Below, piece by piece: positions 50,329 to 59,218 of a DNA stretch of 64,000 nt. The stretch's first letter is position 1. The number at the start of each line of letters is the position of its first letter. The position numbers and the translations under genes are program-made. The notes under the pieces were generated by a model, which was not told where the DNA came from, did no database searches, and worked only from the letters and a program-made list of their open reading frames with translations. Origin of the DNA: Pseudomonadota bacterium (GTDB lineage Bacteria; Pseudomonadota; Alphaproteobacteria; Geminicoccales; Geminicoccaceae); assembly GCA_030549795.1 (NCBI GenBank), contig JAUQQO010000039.1:1-64000 (forward strand), read 5' to 3'.

Positions 50329-51765
50329 TCAATGGCGGATCACCACCGTCTTGACCGCGGTGAAGCCGAGGAGCGCTTCAAAGCCTTTCTCGCGGCCGTG
50401 CCCGGAGTGCTTGAAGCCGCCGAAGGGCAGCTCGACGCCGCCACCGGCGCCGTAAGCGTTGAGGAACACTTGGCCGGTGCGGATGCCCTTGGCCATGCGC
50501 AGGGCGCGGCCGAGGTCGCGCGTCCACACCCCGGCCACAAGGCCATAAGGCGTGCCATTGGCGAGCCGGATGGCGTCTTCCTCGTCCTCGAAGGGGAACA
50601 CGGCGAGCACCGGCCCGAACACCTCCTCGCAGGCCAACCGATTGGCGCGCGGGACGGGGCCGAAGAGGACCGGTTCGACATAGAAGCCACCCGCTGGCAG
50701 CCCCGGTTCGAGCTTGCCGCGCGCGATCACCGGGATGCCGTCCTCGAGTGCACGGTCGATGTAGCCCTGAACGCGCTTGCGCTGCGTTTCGGAAATGAGC
50801 GCACCCATATCAAGATCCATTTCGTGGGTGCCGACGCGCGCCTGCGCGAAACGCTCGGCGAGCCGACTGACCACCGCATCATAGGCCTTCTTCTCGACCA
50901 GCACGCGCGAGCCGGCCGAGCAAGTCTGGCCGGCGTTTTGGGTAATGGCGGTGACGACGACCGGAAGGCAGGCTTCAAGATCCGCATCGGCGAAGATCAC
51001 TTGCGGGCTCTTGCCGCCCAGCTCGAGGGTACAGCCGACATGGTTCTTGGCCGCCGCCGCCTGCACGAGCGCGCCCACTTCCGGTGAGCCGGTAAAGGAC
51101 AGATGGTCGATGTCGGGATGGGCGGCGAGTGCCGCACCCGCTTCTTCACCGATGCCGAAGACGACGTTCAAGGCGCCCTCGGGAAGACCGGCAGCATGCG
51201 CGAGCTCCGCGATGCGCACGATCGACAGCCCCGCCTCTTCGCCCGGCTTGACCACACAGGCGTTGCCAGCGGCGAGCGAGGCGGCGATCGAGCGGGCGAA
51301 GATCTGCGCCGGATAGTTCCAGGGCACGATGTGCGCCGTCACGCCCAAAGGCTCGCGCCAGGTGAGCACCGTATAGCCCTCGAGGAAGGGGATGGTATCA
51401 CCGTGCAGCTTGTCGGCGGCACCGGCGTAGAACTCGAAGTAGCGCGCCGCCACCGCAATATCGGCGCGCGCCTGCTTCATCGGCTTGCCGGTGTCCTTGG
51501 CCTCGAGGGCAGCGAGCGGCTCCGCCTCGCGGCGGATCGCTTCTGCGATCCGCATCAAGATGCGGCCACGCTCGACTGCTGGAGTGCGACCCCATGCGCC
51601 TTCGAAGGCGGCGCGCGCCGCTTTGACCGCATCGTCGACATCCGCGGCGCCGCTGCGCGGCGCGGTGGCGAACGGCCGGCCGTCGGAAGGGCAAAGATGC
51701 TCGTAAACGCGGCCATCGCGCGCCGGAACCGACTTGCCGCCGATGAGGTTGAGATAAGTCTCCAT
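50329..51765 (-). CDS. NAD(P)-dependent aldehyde dehydrogenase
   Basis: Aldehyde dehydrogenase, 478 aa. Glu248 in LELGGKSPQ and nucleophile Cys282 in NAGQTCSAGSR are present, with PWNYPAQIFARSIAASLAAGNACVVKPGEEA earlier. PFGGFKHSGHGREKGFEALLGFTAVKTV ends the catalytic fold. The ATG at 51765 is behind GGGAGGGGG. Betaine/aminoaldehyde-type relatives look closest. It lies between the acyl-CoA dehydrogenase gene and the HepT-MntA pair. Confidence 0.93.
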   Translation of the reverse strand: METYLNLIGGKSVPARDGRVYEHLCPSDGRPFATAPRSGAADVDDAVKAARAAFEGAWGRTPAVERGRILMRIAEAIRREAEPLAALEAKDTGKPMKQARADIAVAARYFEFYAGAADKLHGDTIPFLEGYTVLTWREPLGVTAHIVPWNYPAQIFARSIAASLAAGNACVVKPGEEAGLSIVRIAELAHAAGLPEGALNVVFGIGEEAGAALAAHPDIDHLSFTGSPEVGALVQAAAAKNHVGCTLELGGKSPQVIFADADLEACLPVVVTAITQNAGQTCSAGSRVLVEKKAYDAVVSRLAERFAQARVGTHEMDLDMGALISETQRKRVQGYIDRALEDGIPVIARGKLEPGLPAGGFYVEPVLFGPVPRANRLACEEVFGPVLAVFPFEDEEDAIRLANGTPYGLVAGVWTRDLGRALRMAKGIRTGQVFLNAYGAGGGVELPFGGFKHSGHGREKGFEALLGFTAVKTVVIRH

Positions 51766-51822
51766 CACCCCCTCCCCGCCAACACCTCGCATGCGTGCGC
51801 CCTCAGAAATGGCACGTTCTCG

Positions 51823-52374
51823 TCATGCGGGCCAGATCCTCGCCGGTGCCTCGGTCACTCGGGCGCGCTCTTCGAGTTCGGCGAGCAGCGCGTCTTTTCC
51901 ATCCGGTAGGAGTTTTTCCGTGCGCGCAAAGCGCGCGAGCCGGCCGGCAAGGGTGAGGAGTTCCGGCACCGAGTCGAAGACGGCATTCAAGATGCGTGCT
52001 TGCCGGTCGCTGTCCGATGCGTAGGCGTGCGCGGTGCGGTTGCGCAGCTCGATCAGATCCATCACGCGCGCGACGTCGTCGACGACGGCGAGACTTGCCA
52101 GGCGATCGAAGACCTGGCGCGCGGTGCGGTAGCGATCCTGTTCCCCCTCGATGCGGATGATGGTGCGCGCTGCGGCGCGCAGCGCATCGACATGCTGCTC
52201 GAAGCGCTTGAGCAGCGCGTCGGTGGCGTTGATGGTGGCCTCATCAAGGCCGCGCAGCTTGTCTGCAGTGAAGGGAACGAGCGGGGCGAGTTGCGCACGC
52301 AGCCGCGCGAGCGCCGAACCGGTGCGCGAAAGCGTGGTGAAGATGTTCTGCAGAAGTTCCTGGGCCTCGGTCAC
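51823..52374 (-). CDS. hepT: HEPN-domain toxin HepT (type VII toxin-antitoxin)
   Basis: A 183-aa helical protein with the HEPN RNase signature RNRTAHAY at 111-118, which is the RX4HXY form. In the HepT-MntA system this segment holds the RNase residues (Arg111, His116) and the Tyr (118) that the antitoxin adenylylates. Helices before it contain LDEATINATDALLKRFEQHVDALR. The GTG at 52374 overlaps the stop of mntA (GTGA), with a GAGG upstream. About 40 residues longer than most HepT proteins, mainly at the C-terminus (RFARTEKLLPDGKDALLAEL). A functional toxin is inferred. Confidence 0.82.
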   Translation of the reverse strand: MTEAQELLQNIFTTLSRTGSALARLRAQLAPLVPFTADKLRGLDEATINATDALLKRFEQHVDALRAAARTIIRIEGEQDRYRTARQVFDRLASLAVVDDVARVMDLIELRNRTAHAYASDSDRQARILNAVFDSVPELLTLAGRLARFARTEKLLPDGKDALLAELEERARVTEAPARIWPA

Positions 52375-52670
52375 AACCTCACCCCCTGCTTTTTCGCGAT
52401 GCGCACGAAGGGACCCTCGGGATCTCCCTCGTGGTGTACGAGAAGGTCCACCTTGCGCGCTCCTAGTGCCCGCTCGAGAGCCTCGTGCAGCCGCAGTTCC
52501 GGCCAGATCGCGCGATCGGCTGAAGCCGGAAGTTCGACGAGAAGGTCGATGTCGCCGCCTTGCGCGCGATCGTCGAGCTGCGAGCCAAACAACCACACTC
52601 GCGCTTGTGGCCCGTAGACTTGTGCCACGAGCCGCTTGATGGTGGCGATCTCTGCGGGTCTTAAGCGCAT
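52371..52670 (-). CDS. mntA: MNT-domain nucleotidyltransferase antitoxin MntA
   Basis: Minimal nucleotidyltransferase, 99 aa. The active-site motif is VWLFGSQLDDRAQGGDIDLLV: Gly29-Ser30, then Asp40 and Asp42 (GS-x9-DxD), with a later acidic VDLLVHHEGDP. In HepT-MntA modules this enzyme attaches AMP residues to the toxin, making it inactive. The ATG at 52670 lacks a good Shine-Dalgarno. Gene order (antitoxin then overlapping toxin) is the usual one. 176 bp of non-coding DNA precedes it. Confidence 0.84.
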   Translation of the reverse strand: MRLRPAEIATIKRLVAQVYGPQARVWLFGSQLDDRAQGGDIDLLVELPASADRAIWPELRLHEALERALGARKVDLLVHHEGDPEGPFVRIAKKQGVRL

Positions 52671-52846
52671 GCGGCGGGCGAATAAGGCGCGGGTCAAGCG
52701 AGAACGCACATACCGCGAGCCCGGTTGCGGCGCGAGGGCGCCCACAGGGCGGCGTGAGGCGCGGGCGAGCCCAGCACACGATCTGGCCCCATCCGCACGC
52801 GCCTGCCAAGGAGCGGGGGCGAGGGTAAGATGAGGGCGCGGCGGCG

Positions 52847-54013
52847 TCAGCCCGGCCGTGCGGTGTCGGCAGCGATGCCGAGCTCGGCCAGCACCTCCGC
52901 TGTGTGCTCGCCGAGCTCGGGGGCTGGCCGGCGGATCGCACAGGGCGTGCCCTCGAGGCGCAGCGGAAAGCCGGTCATGCGCACCGTCCCGTGGCCGGGA
53001 TGGGCCACGTCCAAGACCATCTCGAGCGCTTCGACCTGTGGGTCGGCGAAGGCTTCGGCGAGCTCGTGCACGGGCGCGCAGGGCACGCCTGCGGCATTGA
53101 GCCGTTCGATCCACTGCGCGGCCGGCGCGCGCACGAGCACCGCTTCGATGCGCGCTCTAAGCTCGCTTCGCCGCTTCACCCGCTCGGCGTTGGTCGCATA
53201 GCGCGGATCGGCGAGCAGCTCCGAAAGGCCCAGCGTGGCAAAGAACTTTCGAACGATCGCCTCGTTGGCGGGGGCGATGGCGATCGGACGGTCGGCGGTA
53301 CGAAAGAGGCCATAAGGGGCGAGGATCGGGTGGTCGTTGCCGGTGCGCACAGGAGCGCGCCCGGTGGCGAAATATTCCGGGGCGAGATAGCCCAAAAGCG
53401 AGAGCATCGAGCCGAGCATGGTGGCCTCGACCCGCTGGCCGCGTCCAGTTCTTTCGCGCGCCCGCAGGGCAGCCAGGATGCCAAGCGCGGCATAGAGCCC
53501 AGCTGCGAGATCGGAAATCGGGGCAGCCGTGCGCACGGGCGGTCCGCCCTCTTCGCCATTGGTGGCCATAAAGCCGCTTAGGGCTTGCGCGATGAAGTCG
53601 AAGGCGGGGCGGTCGCGATAGGGACCGATGCTGCCGAAGCCGTTAATCGAACAGGTGATCAAGCGCGGGTTGAGCGCTGTGAGCCGGTGAGGCGGAAATC
53701 CCATCGCGTCGAGCACGCCCGGGCGGAAATTCTCCACCAGCACGTCGGCTCGTTCGATCAGGCGCGCGAGCACATGTTTGTCTTTTTCGCGCTTGAGATC
53801 GAGCACGATCGAGCGCTTGTTGCGATTGAAAGCGGCGAAGTACCAAGAAAGACCGTCGCGGATCGTACCGATCGCGCGGGTGGGATCACCATCCGGACTT
53901 TCGACTTTGATGACATCCGCCCCCAGATCGGCGAGGAGCATGGTGCAAAAGGGGCCGGAGAGGACCCGGGTGAGATCGATCACCTGAATGCCCTCAAGCG
54001 CACCTCCCGCCAC
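52847..54013 (-). CDS. CaiB/BaiF family CoA-transferase (class III)
   Basis: Class III CoA-transferase, 388 aa, moving CoA between carboxylates by an aspartyl-CoA mechanism. VIDLTRVLSGPFCTMLLADL and GADVIKVESPDGDPTR start the fold; NRNKRSIVLDLK and VENFRPGV follow. The catalytic Asp is in RPAFDFIAQALSG. AALRARERTGRGQRVEATML is also conserved. GTG at 54013, 4 bp after the HMG-CoA-lyase-like stop. The human relative SUGCT acts on glutarate and 3-hydroxymethylglutarate; pairing with a lyase gene fits a hydroxydicarboxylate pathway but is an inference. Confidence 0.9.
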   Translation of the reverse strand: MAGGALEGIQVIDLTRVLSGPFCTMLLADLGADVIKVESPDGDPTRAIGTIRDGLSWYFAAFNRNKRSIVLDLKREKDKHVLARLIERADVLVENFRPGVLDAMGFPPHRLTALNPRLITCSINGFGSIGPYRDRPAFDFIAQALSGFMATNGEEGGPPVRTAAPISDLAAGLYAALGILAALRARERTGRGQRVEATMLGSMLSLLGYLAPEYFATGRAPVRTGNDHPILAPYGLFRTADRPIAIAPANEAIVRKFFATLGLSELLADPRYATNAERVKRRSELRARIEAVLVRAPAAQWIERLNAAGVPCAPVHELAEAFADPQVEALEMVLDVAHPGHGTVRMTGFPLRLEGTPCAIRRPAPELGEHTAEVLAELGIAADTARPG

Positions 54014-54017
54014 GGTT

Positions 54018-54965
54018 CTAGCCCTTGGCGGTGGCGACGGCGTCGAGCGGGTGCAGCTTGAGCCGCGGCCCCGCCTTCATCACCTGCCCCGGCAGCGGTC
54101 GCCCGATCGCGCGTTCCGCTTCCTGCGCCACGGCGATCAAGCGCTCGAGGTCGATCCCGGTTTCGATCCCGCTCTCCTGGAGCAGATAGACGAGGTCTTC
54201 AGTGCAGATGTTGCCGGTGGCCCCGGGCGCGAACGGGCAGCCCCCGAGCCCGCCGATCGAGCTCTCGAAGCGGGTGATGCCGAGCTCGAGCCCCACCCAG
54301 GCGTTGACGAGGCCGACCCCGCGCGTGTTGTGGAAGTGCAGCACGAGTTCGAGCTCGGGCAGCGCGGCACGCAGGGCCTCTACGCGTGCGCGCACGAGCG
54401 CGGGTGTGGCCATGCCGGTGGTATCGCCGAGCGACAGCCGGCGGATGCCGAGGGCGAACAGCTCGCGCGCGAGTGCGACCACCTTTTCGGTCGGCACCTC
54501 GCCCTCGAACGGACAGCCGAAGACGACGGAGAGCGCGGCGTGCACGGGGACGTTGGCGGCGGCACCGAGGCGCGCCACCTCGGCGACATCGGCGAGGCTT
54601 TCGGCGATCGAGCGGTTGAGGTTCTTGCGGTTGTGGCTCTCGGAAGCGGAGAGAAAGACGACCATCCCATCCACACCGGCGCGAAGTGCGCGCTCCGCTC
54701 CTTTGGCGTTGGGGACGAGGGCGGTGATCTCCACCCCGTCGGGCCGGCCCAGGCGGGCCAAGAGCGCTTCGGCGTCGGCGAGCTGGGGGACGGCGCGCGG
54801 GCTCACAAAACTCGTGAGCTCGAGATGGCGAATCCCGGCTGCGATCAGCCCGCGGGCGAGGGCGAGCTTGGTCTCGGTGGGGACGATCACCTTCTCGGCC
54901 TGCAGCCCGTCGCGCAGGCCCACTTCGACGATCGTCACACGGGCCGGAAGATCGCAGCAGAGCAT
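54018..54965 (-). CDS. HMG-CoA-lyase-like aldolase-type TIM-barrel lyase
   Basis: Member (315 aa) of the HMGL-like family. TIVEVGLRDGLQAEKVIVPTETK has the metal-binding Asp of RDGLQ. HFHNTRG provides metal-binding histidines, and GGLGGCPFAPGATGNICTED contains the signature Cys. True 3-hydroxy-3-methylglutaryl-CoA lyase has these elements, but relatives also act on citramalyl-CoA or similar hydroxyacyl-CoAs. It overlaps the upstream oxidase stop by 1 bp. Confidence 0.88.
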   Translation of the reverse strand: MLCCDLPARVTIVEVGLRDGLQAEKVIVPTETKLALARGLIAAGIRHLELTSFVSPRAVPQLADAEALLARLGRPDGVEITALVPNAKGAERALRAGVDGMVVFLSASESHNRKNLNRSIAESLADVAEVARLGAAANVPVHAALSVVFGCPFEGEVPTEKVVALARELFALGIRRLSLGDTTGMATPALVRARVEALRAALPELELVLHFHNTRGVGLVNAWVGLELGITRFESSIGGLGGCPFAPGATGNICTEDLVYLLQESGIETGIDLERLIAVAQEAERAIGRPLPGQVMKAGPRLKLHPLDAVATAKG

Positions 54966-56404
54966 CAACCGTGCTCCTCTTCGAGCGCGAGGATGGCACC
55001 GGGATTGAGAATGCCTAAGGGATCGAAGGCGCGCTTGACGCGCAGCATGAGTTCGTGATCGAGCGGCGCGCGACGACGCCACAAGGCCTCGCGTTTCAAG
55101 CGCCCGATCCCGTGTTCGGCGCTGATCGACCCACCGAGGGCTACGACCTCGTCATAGAGCCGCTCGAGTAGGATCGGAGCGAGCAGCTGCGCGCGTGCCG
55201 GCGGAACCAGGAAGTTGAAGTGCAGATTGCCGTCGCCCACGTGACCGAAGGGGAAAGGCCGCACATCGGGATGTTCGCGCGCGAGCCATTGCTCCATCCG
55301 CGCGACGAGCTCGGGGATGGCGGTGATCGGCACCGTCACGTCATTGCGGACGATGGCGCCGAGATGACGGACGGCTTCCGATTGCCCCTCGCGGATCCGC
55401 CACATGTTGGCGCGCTGCGCCTCGCTTTCGGCGCGCGTGCCGTCGCGCACGAGGCCCATGGCGACCACAGCGGAGAGCACCGCCTCGAGCCGAGCGTCGA
55501 GCCCGTCTTCAAAGCCCCAGGCGAGTTCGACGAGCAGGTGCCAGGGATGCGGCTCGGCGAGCGGCCGGCGCACCCCCGCGAGATGGGTGCAGGCGGCTTC
55601 CACCCCAAGACCGGAAAGGAGCTCGAAACTCGCGATCGCTTCACCCGCTTTGTCCCGGAAGAGCTCGAAGACGTCGAGCGCGAGACCCGGGTGCTCGACC
55701 CCGAGCCACACGGTTGCGCGTTCCTTGGGGGCGGGAAAAAGGCGCAGCGCTGCGGCCGTGATCACGCCGAGCGTACCTTCTGAGCCGATGAAGAGCTGCT
55801 TGAGATCGTAGCCCGTGTTGTCCTTGCGCAGCGATTTGAGCCCGTCCCACACCCGCCCGTCGGCGAGCACCACCTCAAGGCCGAGGACGAGCTCGCGCAT
55901 CATGCCGTAGCGCAGCACGTGCACGCCGCCGGCGTTGGTGGCGATGTTGCCGCCGATTTGACAGGATCCTTGCGAACCGAGGGTGAGGGGGAACAAGCGA
56001 CCGATTTCGGCCGCTTTGCGCTGCACCGCCTCGAGCGTGCAGCCGGCTTCGACCACCATGTGCTCACCGCGCGGATCGATCGTGCGGATCCGGTTCATCC
56101 GCTCGAGCGAAAGGACCACGTGCCGTCCGCTCGCATCCGGCACGCCGCCGTGCACGAGCCCGGTATTGCCCCCCTGCGGCACGAGCGGTACGCGATGGCG
56201 CGCGGCCTCTGCGACCACGGCCGCCACTTCGGCGGTAGACGCCGGGCGCAGAACGGCAGCGGCGCGCCCGCGATACTGGCGCCAGAAGTCGACGGTGTAG
56301 GGTTCGATCATGTGCGGATCGAGCAGGACGCCAGCGGGGCCGAGCAGCGTCTGGCACCGCTCGAGGAACGTTGCGGGTACCGGGGACGGATCCAACGCGC
56401 TCAT
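54965..56404 (-). CDS. FAD-linked hydroxyacid oxidase/dehydrogenase (glycolate oxidase GlcD-like)
   Basis: FAD-binding PCMH-type protein (479 aa) oxidising a D-2-hydroxy acid. LVPQGGNTGLVHGG binds FAD; SLRKDNTGYDLKQLFIGSEGTLGVITAAALRL follows. The C-terminal FAD-oxidase_C domain holds HVGDGNLHFN and ISAEHGIGRLKR, with metal- and substrate-site histidines. It resembles D-lactate, D-2-hydroxyglutarate and glycolate oxidases, which are hard to separate by eye. First gene of an operon with the HMGL-like and CaiB genes. The ATG at 56404 has no clear Shine-Dalgarno. Confidence 0.9.
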   Translation of the reverse strand: MSALDPSPVPATFLERCQTLLGPAGVLLDPHMIEPYTVDFWRQYRGRAAAVLRPASTAEVAAVVAEAARHRVPLVPQGGNTGLVHGGVPDASGRHVVLSLERMNRIRTIDPRGEHMVVEAGCTLEAVQRKAAEIGRLFPLTLGSQGSCQIGGNIATNAGGVHVLRYGMMRELVLGLEVVLADGRVWDGLKSLRKDNTGYDLKQLFIGSEGTLGVITAAALRLFPAPKERATVWLGVEHPGLALDVFELFRDKAGEAIASFELLSGLGVEAACTHLAGVRRPLAEPHPWHLLVELAWGFEDGLDARLEAVLSAVVAMGLVRDGTRAESEAQRANMWRIREGQSEAVRHLGAIVRNDVTVPITAIPELVARMEQWLAREHPDVRPFPFGHVGDGNLHFNFLVPPARAQLLAPILLERLYDEVVALGGSISAEHGIGRLKREALWRRRAPLDHELMLRVKRAFDPLGILNPGAILALEEEHG

Positions 56405-56579
56405 GGCGCGAAGCGTAGGTGCGGCCGAAGAGCGCGGCAAGCGCGCGAAACGAACCCCCGACTGCGCGATGCCGCCACCGCTCGTACGCGAGCGCGAATT
56501 GACAGGCTCTCGCCCGCGGCTAGCCTCGCCGCGCTGCCGAACCGGAAGTCTCCTCACGAACGGATGAGAGGGAAGGAGC

Positions 56580-57422
56580 ATGGCGCACGACCTGCTCGCC
56601 GGCACCATCGAGCGCGCGTGGGACGAGCGCGACACCATAGGCCCGCACACCAAAGGCGAGATCCGCGATGCCGTGGAAGCGGCGCTTGAGGCGTTGGATC
56701 GCGGCGAGTTGCGCGTAGCGGAGAAAAAGGACGGCCGCTGGGTCACCCATCAATGGCTAAAAAAGGCGGTTTTGCTCTCCTTTCGTCTGTTCGATATGAC
56801 CACCATCCCAGGTGGGCCGGGCGGCACCAATTTTTGGGACAAAGTGCCGCTTAAATTCGCCGGCTGGGACGAAGCGCGCTTCCGCGCCGCCGGCTTCCGC
56901 GCCGTGCCCGGGGCGATCGTGCGCAAAAGTGCCTATATTGCGCCTTCTGTCGTGCTCATGCCCTGTTTTGTCAACGTAGGCGCGCACATCGATCGCGGCA
57001 CCATGATCGATACCTGGGCGACGGTCGGATCCTGCGCCCAGATCGGAAAGAACTGCCACATCTCGGGAGGAGCCGGGATCGGGGGCGTGCTCGAGCCTCT
57101 CCAGGCCAATCCGGTGATCATCGAAGATGACGTGTTCATCGGTGCGCGCGCCGAAGTGGTGGAAGGCGTGATCGTGGAAGAGGGCGCAGTGCTCGCCATG
57201 GGCACCTTCATCGGCGCCTCGACCAAGATCGTCGACCGCACCACGGGCGAGATCTACACGGGTCGGGTACCCGCGGGTTCGGTGGTGGTACCCGGCACGC
57301 TGCCCGGCAATCCGCTGCCCGATGGTCGCCCCGGCCCCGGTCTTTACTGTGCGGTCATCATCAAGCGGGTGGATGCCAAGACGCGCGCGCGCACGGCCAT
57401 CAACGAACTGTTGCGCGATTGA
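56580..57422 (+). CDS. dapD: 2,3,4,5-tetrahydropyridine-2,6-dicarboxylate N-succinyltransferase
   Basis: DapD (280 aa), a trimeric left-handed beta-helix enzyme of lysine and meso-DAP synthesis. The N-terminal helical part reads [24 protein letters not shown]. The hexapeptide-repeat section contains [45 protein letters not shown] and [30 protein letters not shown]. The length is typical. GAGGGA and AAGGAG lie upstream of the ATG. Followed 39 bp downstream by dapE. Confidence 0.97.
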   Translation: MAHDLLAGTIERAWDERDTIGPHTKGEIRDAVEAALEALDRGELRVAEKKDGRWVTHQWLKKAVLLSFRLFDMTTIPGGPGGTNFWDKVPLKFAGWDEARFRAAGFRAVPGAIVRKSAYIAPSVVLMPCFVNVGAHIDRGTMIDTWATVGSCAQIGKNCHISGGAGIGGVLEPLQANPVIIEDDVFIGARAEVVEGVIVEEGAVLAMGTFIGASTKIVDRTTGEIYTGRVPAGSVVVPGTLPGNPLPDGRPGPGLYCAVIIKRVDAKTRARTAINELLRD

Positions 57423-57461
57423 GCGCTTGCCCGGGCGGCGGGTTCGGCCGAAGAGGAGACC

Positions 57462-58619
57462 ATGTCGATCGATCCCGTCGCGTTTACGGCGGCGCTCGTG
57501 CGCATCCCGAGCGTGACGCCGGACTGCTCCGCCGCTTTGGACCTGTGCGAGCGGGTGCTCAGCGATGCCGGCTTCGCCTGCACGCGGCTGCCGTTCGCGA
57601 GTGCTGGGACCGAGGTCGACAATCTCCTCGCCACCACCGGCAGCGGCCGGCCGCATCTGGTGCTGAGCGGCCACCTCGATACCGTTCCACCCGGCGATCC
57701 CACCCGCTGGAGCGTGCATCCGTTTGGCGGCGAGATCCGCGACGGTCGCCTCTTCGGGCGCGGGGCCGCCGACATGAAGAGCGGGGTGGCGGCGATGATC
57801 GCCGCCGCGATCGCCTTTTGCGAGCGCCATCCGCGCTTCGCCGGCCGGCTGAGCCTGTTTTTGACCGGCGATGAGGAAGGACCGGCGATCGACGGCACGG
57901 CGCGGATGCTGGATTGGGCCCGCGAGCGCGGTCTTGCTCCCGATGCCTGCGTGGTGGGTGAGCCGACCTCGCGCGAGCGCTTGGGCGACGTTGCCAAGAT
58001 CGGCCGTCGCGGCTCCTTGACCGGGCGCCTTACGGTCTTCGGCAAACAGGGACACACCGCCTATCCCGAGCGGGCCGAGAACGCCGCCCACCGCCTGATC
58101 GAGCTGCTCTCGGCTCTGCTCGCGCTGCGCTTGGACGAGGGGACGGCCCATTTTCCGCCCTCATCGGTGCAGATCGCCTCGATCGATGTCGGCAATCCGG
58201 CGAGCAACGTGATTCCGGGCGAAGCGCGCGCGCTCTTCAACATCCGTTTCAATGACCGCCACAGCGGTGCTCTTCTCGAGCGGCGGCTGCGCACTCTCTT
58301 CGATGCCCTGGGCGGAGCCTATGAACTGAGCGTGACCATCGGCGCTGAGCCGTTTTTGACCGAGAGGGGGCCGCTTACGGAAACGCTCGCGCGGGCGATC
58401 GAAGAGGTCACGGGCTCGCGCCCGCGCTTCGACACCTCCGGCGGCACTTCCGATGCGCGCTTCTTCGCGCGCTATTGTCCGGTCGTCGAGTTCGGCTTGC
58501 CGGGGCCCACCATGCACCAGATCGACGAACAGGTGCGCACGAGCGACATCGCCGGGCTCGCCCGCATCTTCGAAGTCTTCCTCGAGCATTTCTTCGGCTT
58601 TAAGGACGCTTCCCTGTGA
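57462..58619 (+). CDS. dapE: succinyl-diaminopimelate desuccinylase
   Basis: M20-family zinc hydrolase (385 aa) releasing succinate and LL-DAP. LSGHLDTVPPGD has metal-binding His and Asp; GRGAADMKSGVAAM, TGDEEGPAIDGT (catalytic Glu), VGEPTSRERLGD and MHQIDEQV supply the remaining metal and substrate residues. GKQGHTAYPERAENAAH begins the lid domain. The ATG at 57462 has AGGAG upstream. Its stop overlaps the start of the next gene (GTGA). Confidence 0.96.
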   Translation: MSIDPVAFTAALVRIPSVTPDCSAALDLCERVLSDAGFACTRLPFASAGTEVDNLLATTGSGRPHLVLSGHLDTVPPGDPTRWSVHPFGGEIRDGRLFGRGAADMKSGVAAMIAAAIAFCERHPRFAGRLSLFLTGDEEGPAIDGTARMLDWARERGLAPDACVVGEPTSRERLGDVAKIGRRGSLTGRLTVFGKQGHTAYPERAENAAHRLIELLSALLALRLDEGTAHFPPSSVQIASIDVGNPASNVIPGEARALFNIRFNDRHSGALLERRLRTLFDALGGAYELSVTIGAEPFLTERGPLTETLARAIEEVTGSRPRFDTSGGTSDARFFARYCPVVEFGLPGPTMHQIDEQVRTSDIAGLARIFEVFLEHFFGFKDASL

Positions 58620-59218
58620 TCGCGCGTGCCGCCGAGATTCGCCGCGGTCTGCTGGGCGCGCTCGCCATTCTCAAGGGCGAAGCGGACGCCATGGCGCGCT
58701 TCGATCTTACGGTCGACGGCTTCTTCAAATCCTTCACCGCGATTGTTCTTGCCGCTCCCGGCTATCTCGTGCTCGTGCTCTTGCGCTTGGAGCGCGAGCC
58801 GGTGGCCCTTGCCCCTTTGCTCTTCTTTCTTCTCGAGACCCTCGGCTATGTGCTCGGCTGGCTCGCCTTCCCGGTAGCAGCCGGTGTGGTGCTCTATCTC
58901 CTTCGCCAAGGCTCGCGCTTCGTTCCGCTCGTGGTCGCCGCCAATTGGGCCGCGGTGTTGCAGGTGGCATTCTTGGCTGCCGCCCATCTCGTCGCGCTTG
59001 CGCTGCCGCTCGAGCTCGCGGCACCGCTTACGACCGTAGCCGTGCTCTCGGCCCTTTTTTACCAATGGCTCGTGGTCAAGACCGCCCTCGAGGCGCCCGG
59101 CGGGATCGCGGTCGGCTTCGTGCTCCTCGACATCGTCGTCAGCCTCATGGTGAGCGGGGCGACCGACCGCCTCGAGGCGTGGCTCGCGGCCGTGCCCTAC
59201 AGCTCCTCGGTCGAGTAA
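58616..59218 (+). CDS. hypothetical membrane protein downstream of dapE
   Basis: A 200-aa protein with five hydrophobic segments (about 39-59, 64-92, 102-125, 132-150, 160-180). The N-terminal region reads RAAEIRRGLLGALAILKGEADAMARFDLTVDGFFKSF. It resembles uncharacterised alphaproteobacterial membrane proteins encoded between dapE and truA. It starts with GTG overlapping the dapE stop and ends 22 bp inside the convergent truA gene. Function unknown. Confidence 0.8.
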   Translation: MIARAAEIRRGLLGALAILKGEADAMARFDLTVDGFFKSFTAIVLAAPGYLVLVLLRLEREPVALAPLLFFLLETLGYVLGWLAFPVAAGVVLYLLRQGSRFVPLVVAANWAAVLQVAFLAAAHLVALALPLELAAPLTTVAVLSALFYQWLVVKTALEAPGGIAVGFVLLDIVVSLMVSGATDRLEAWLAAVPYSSSVE

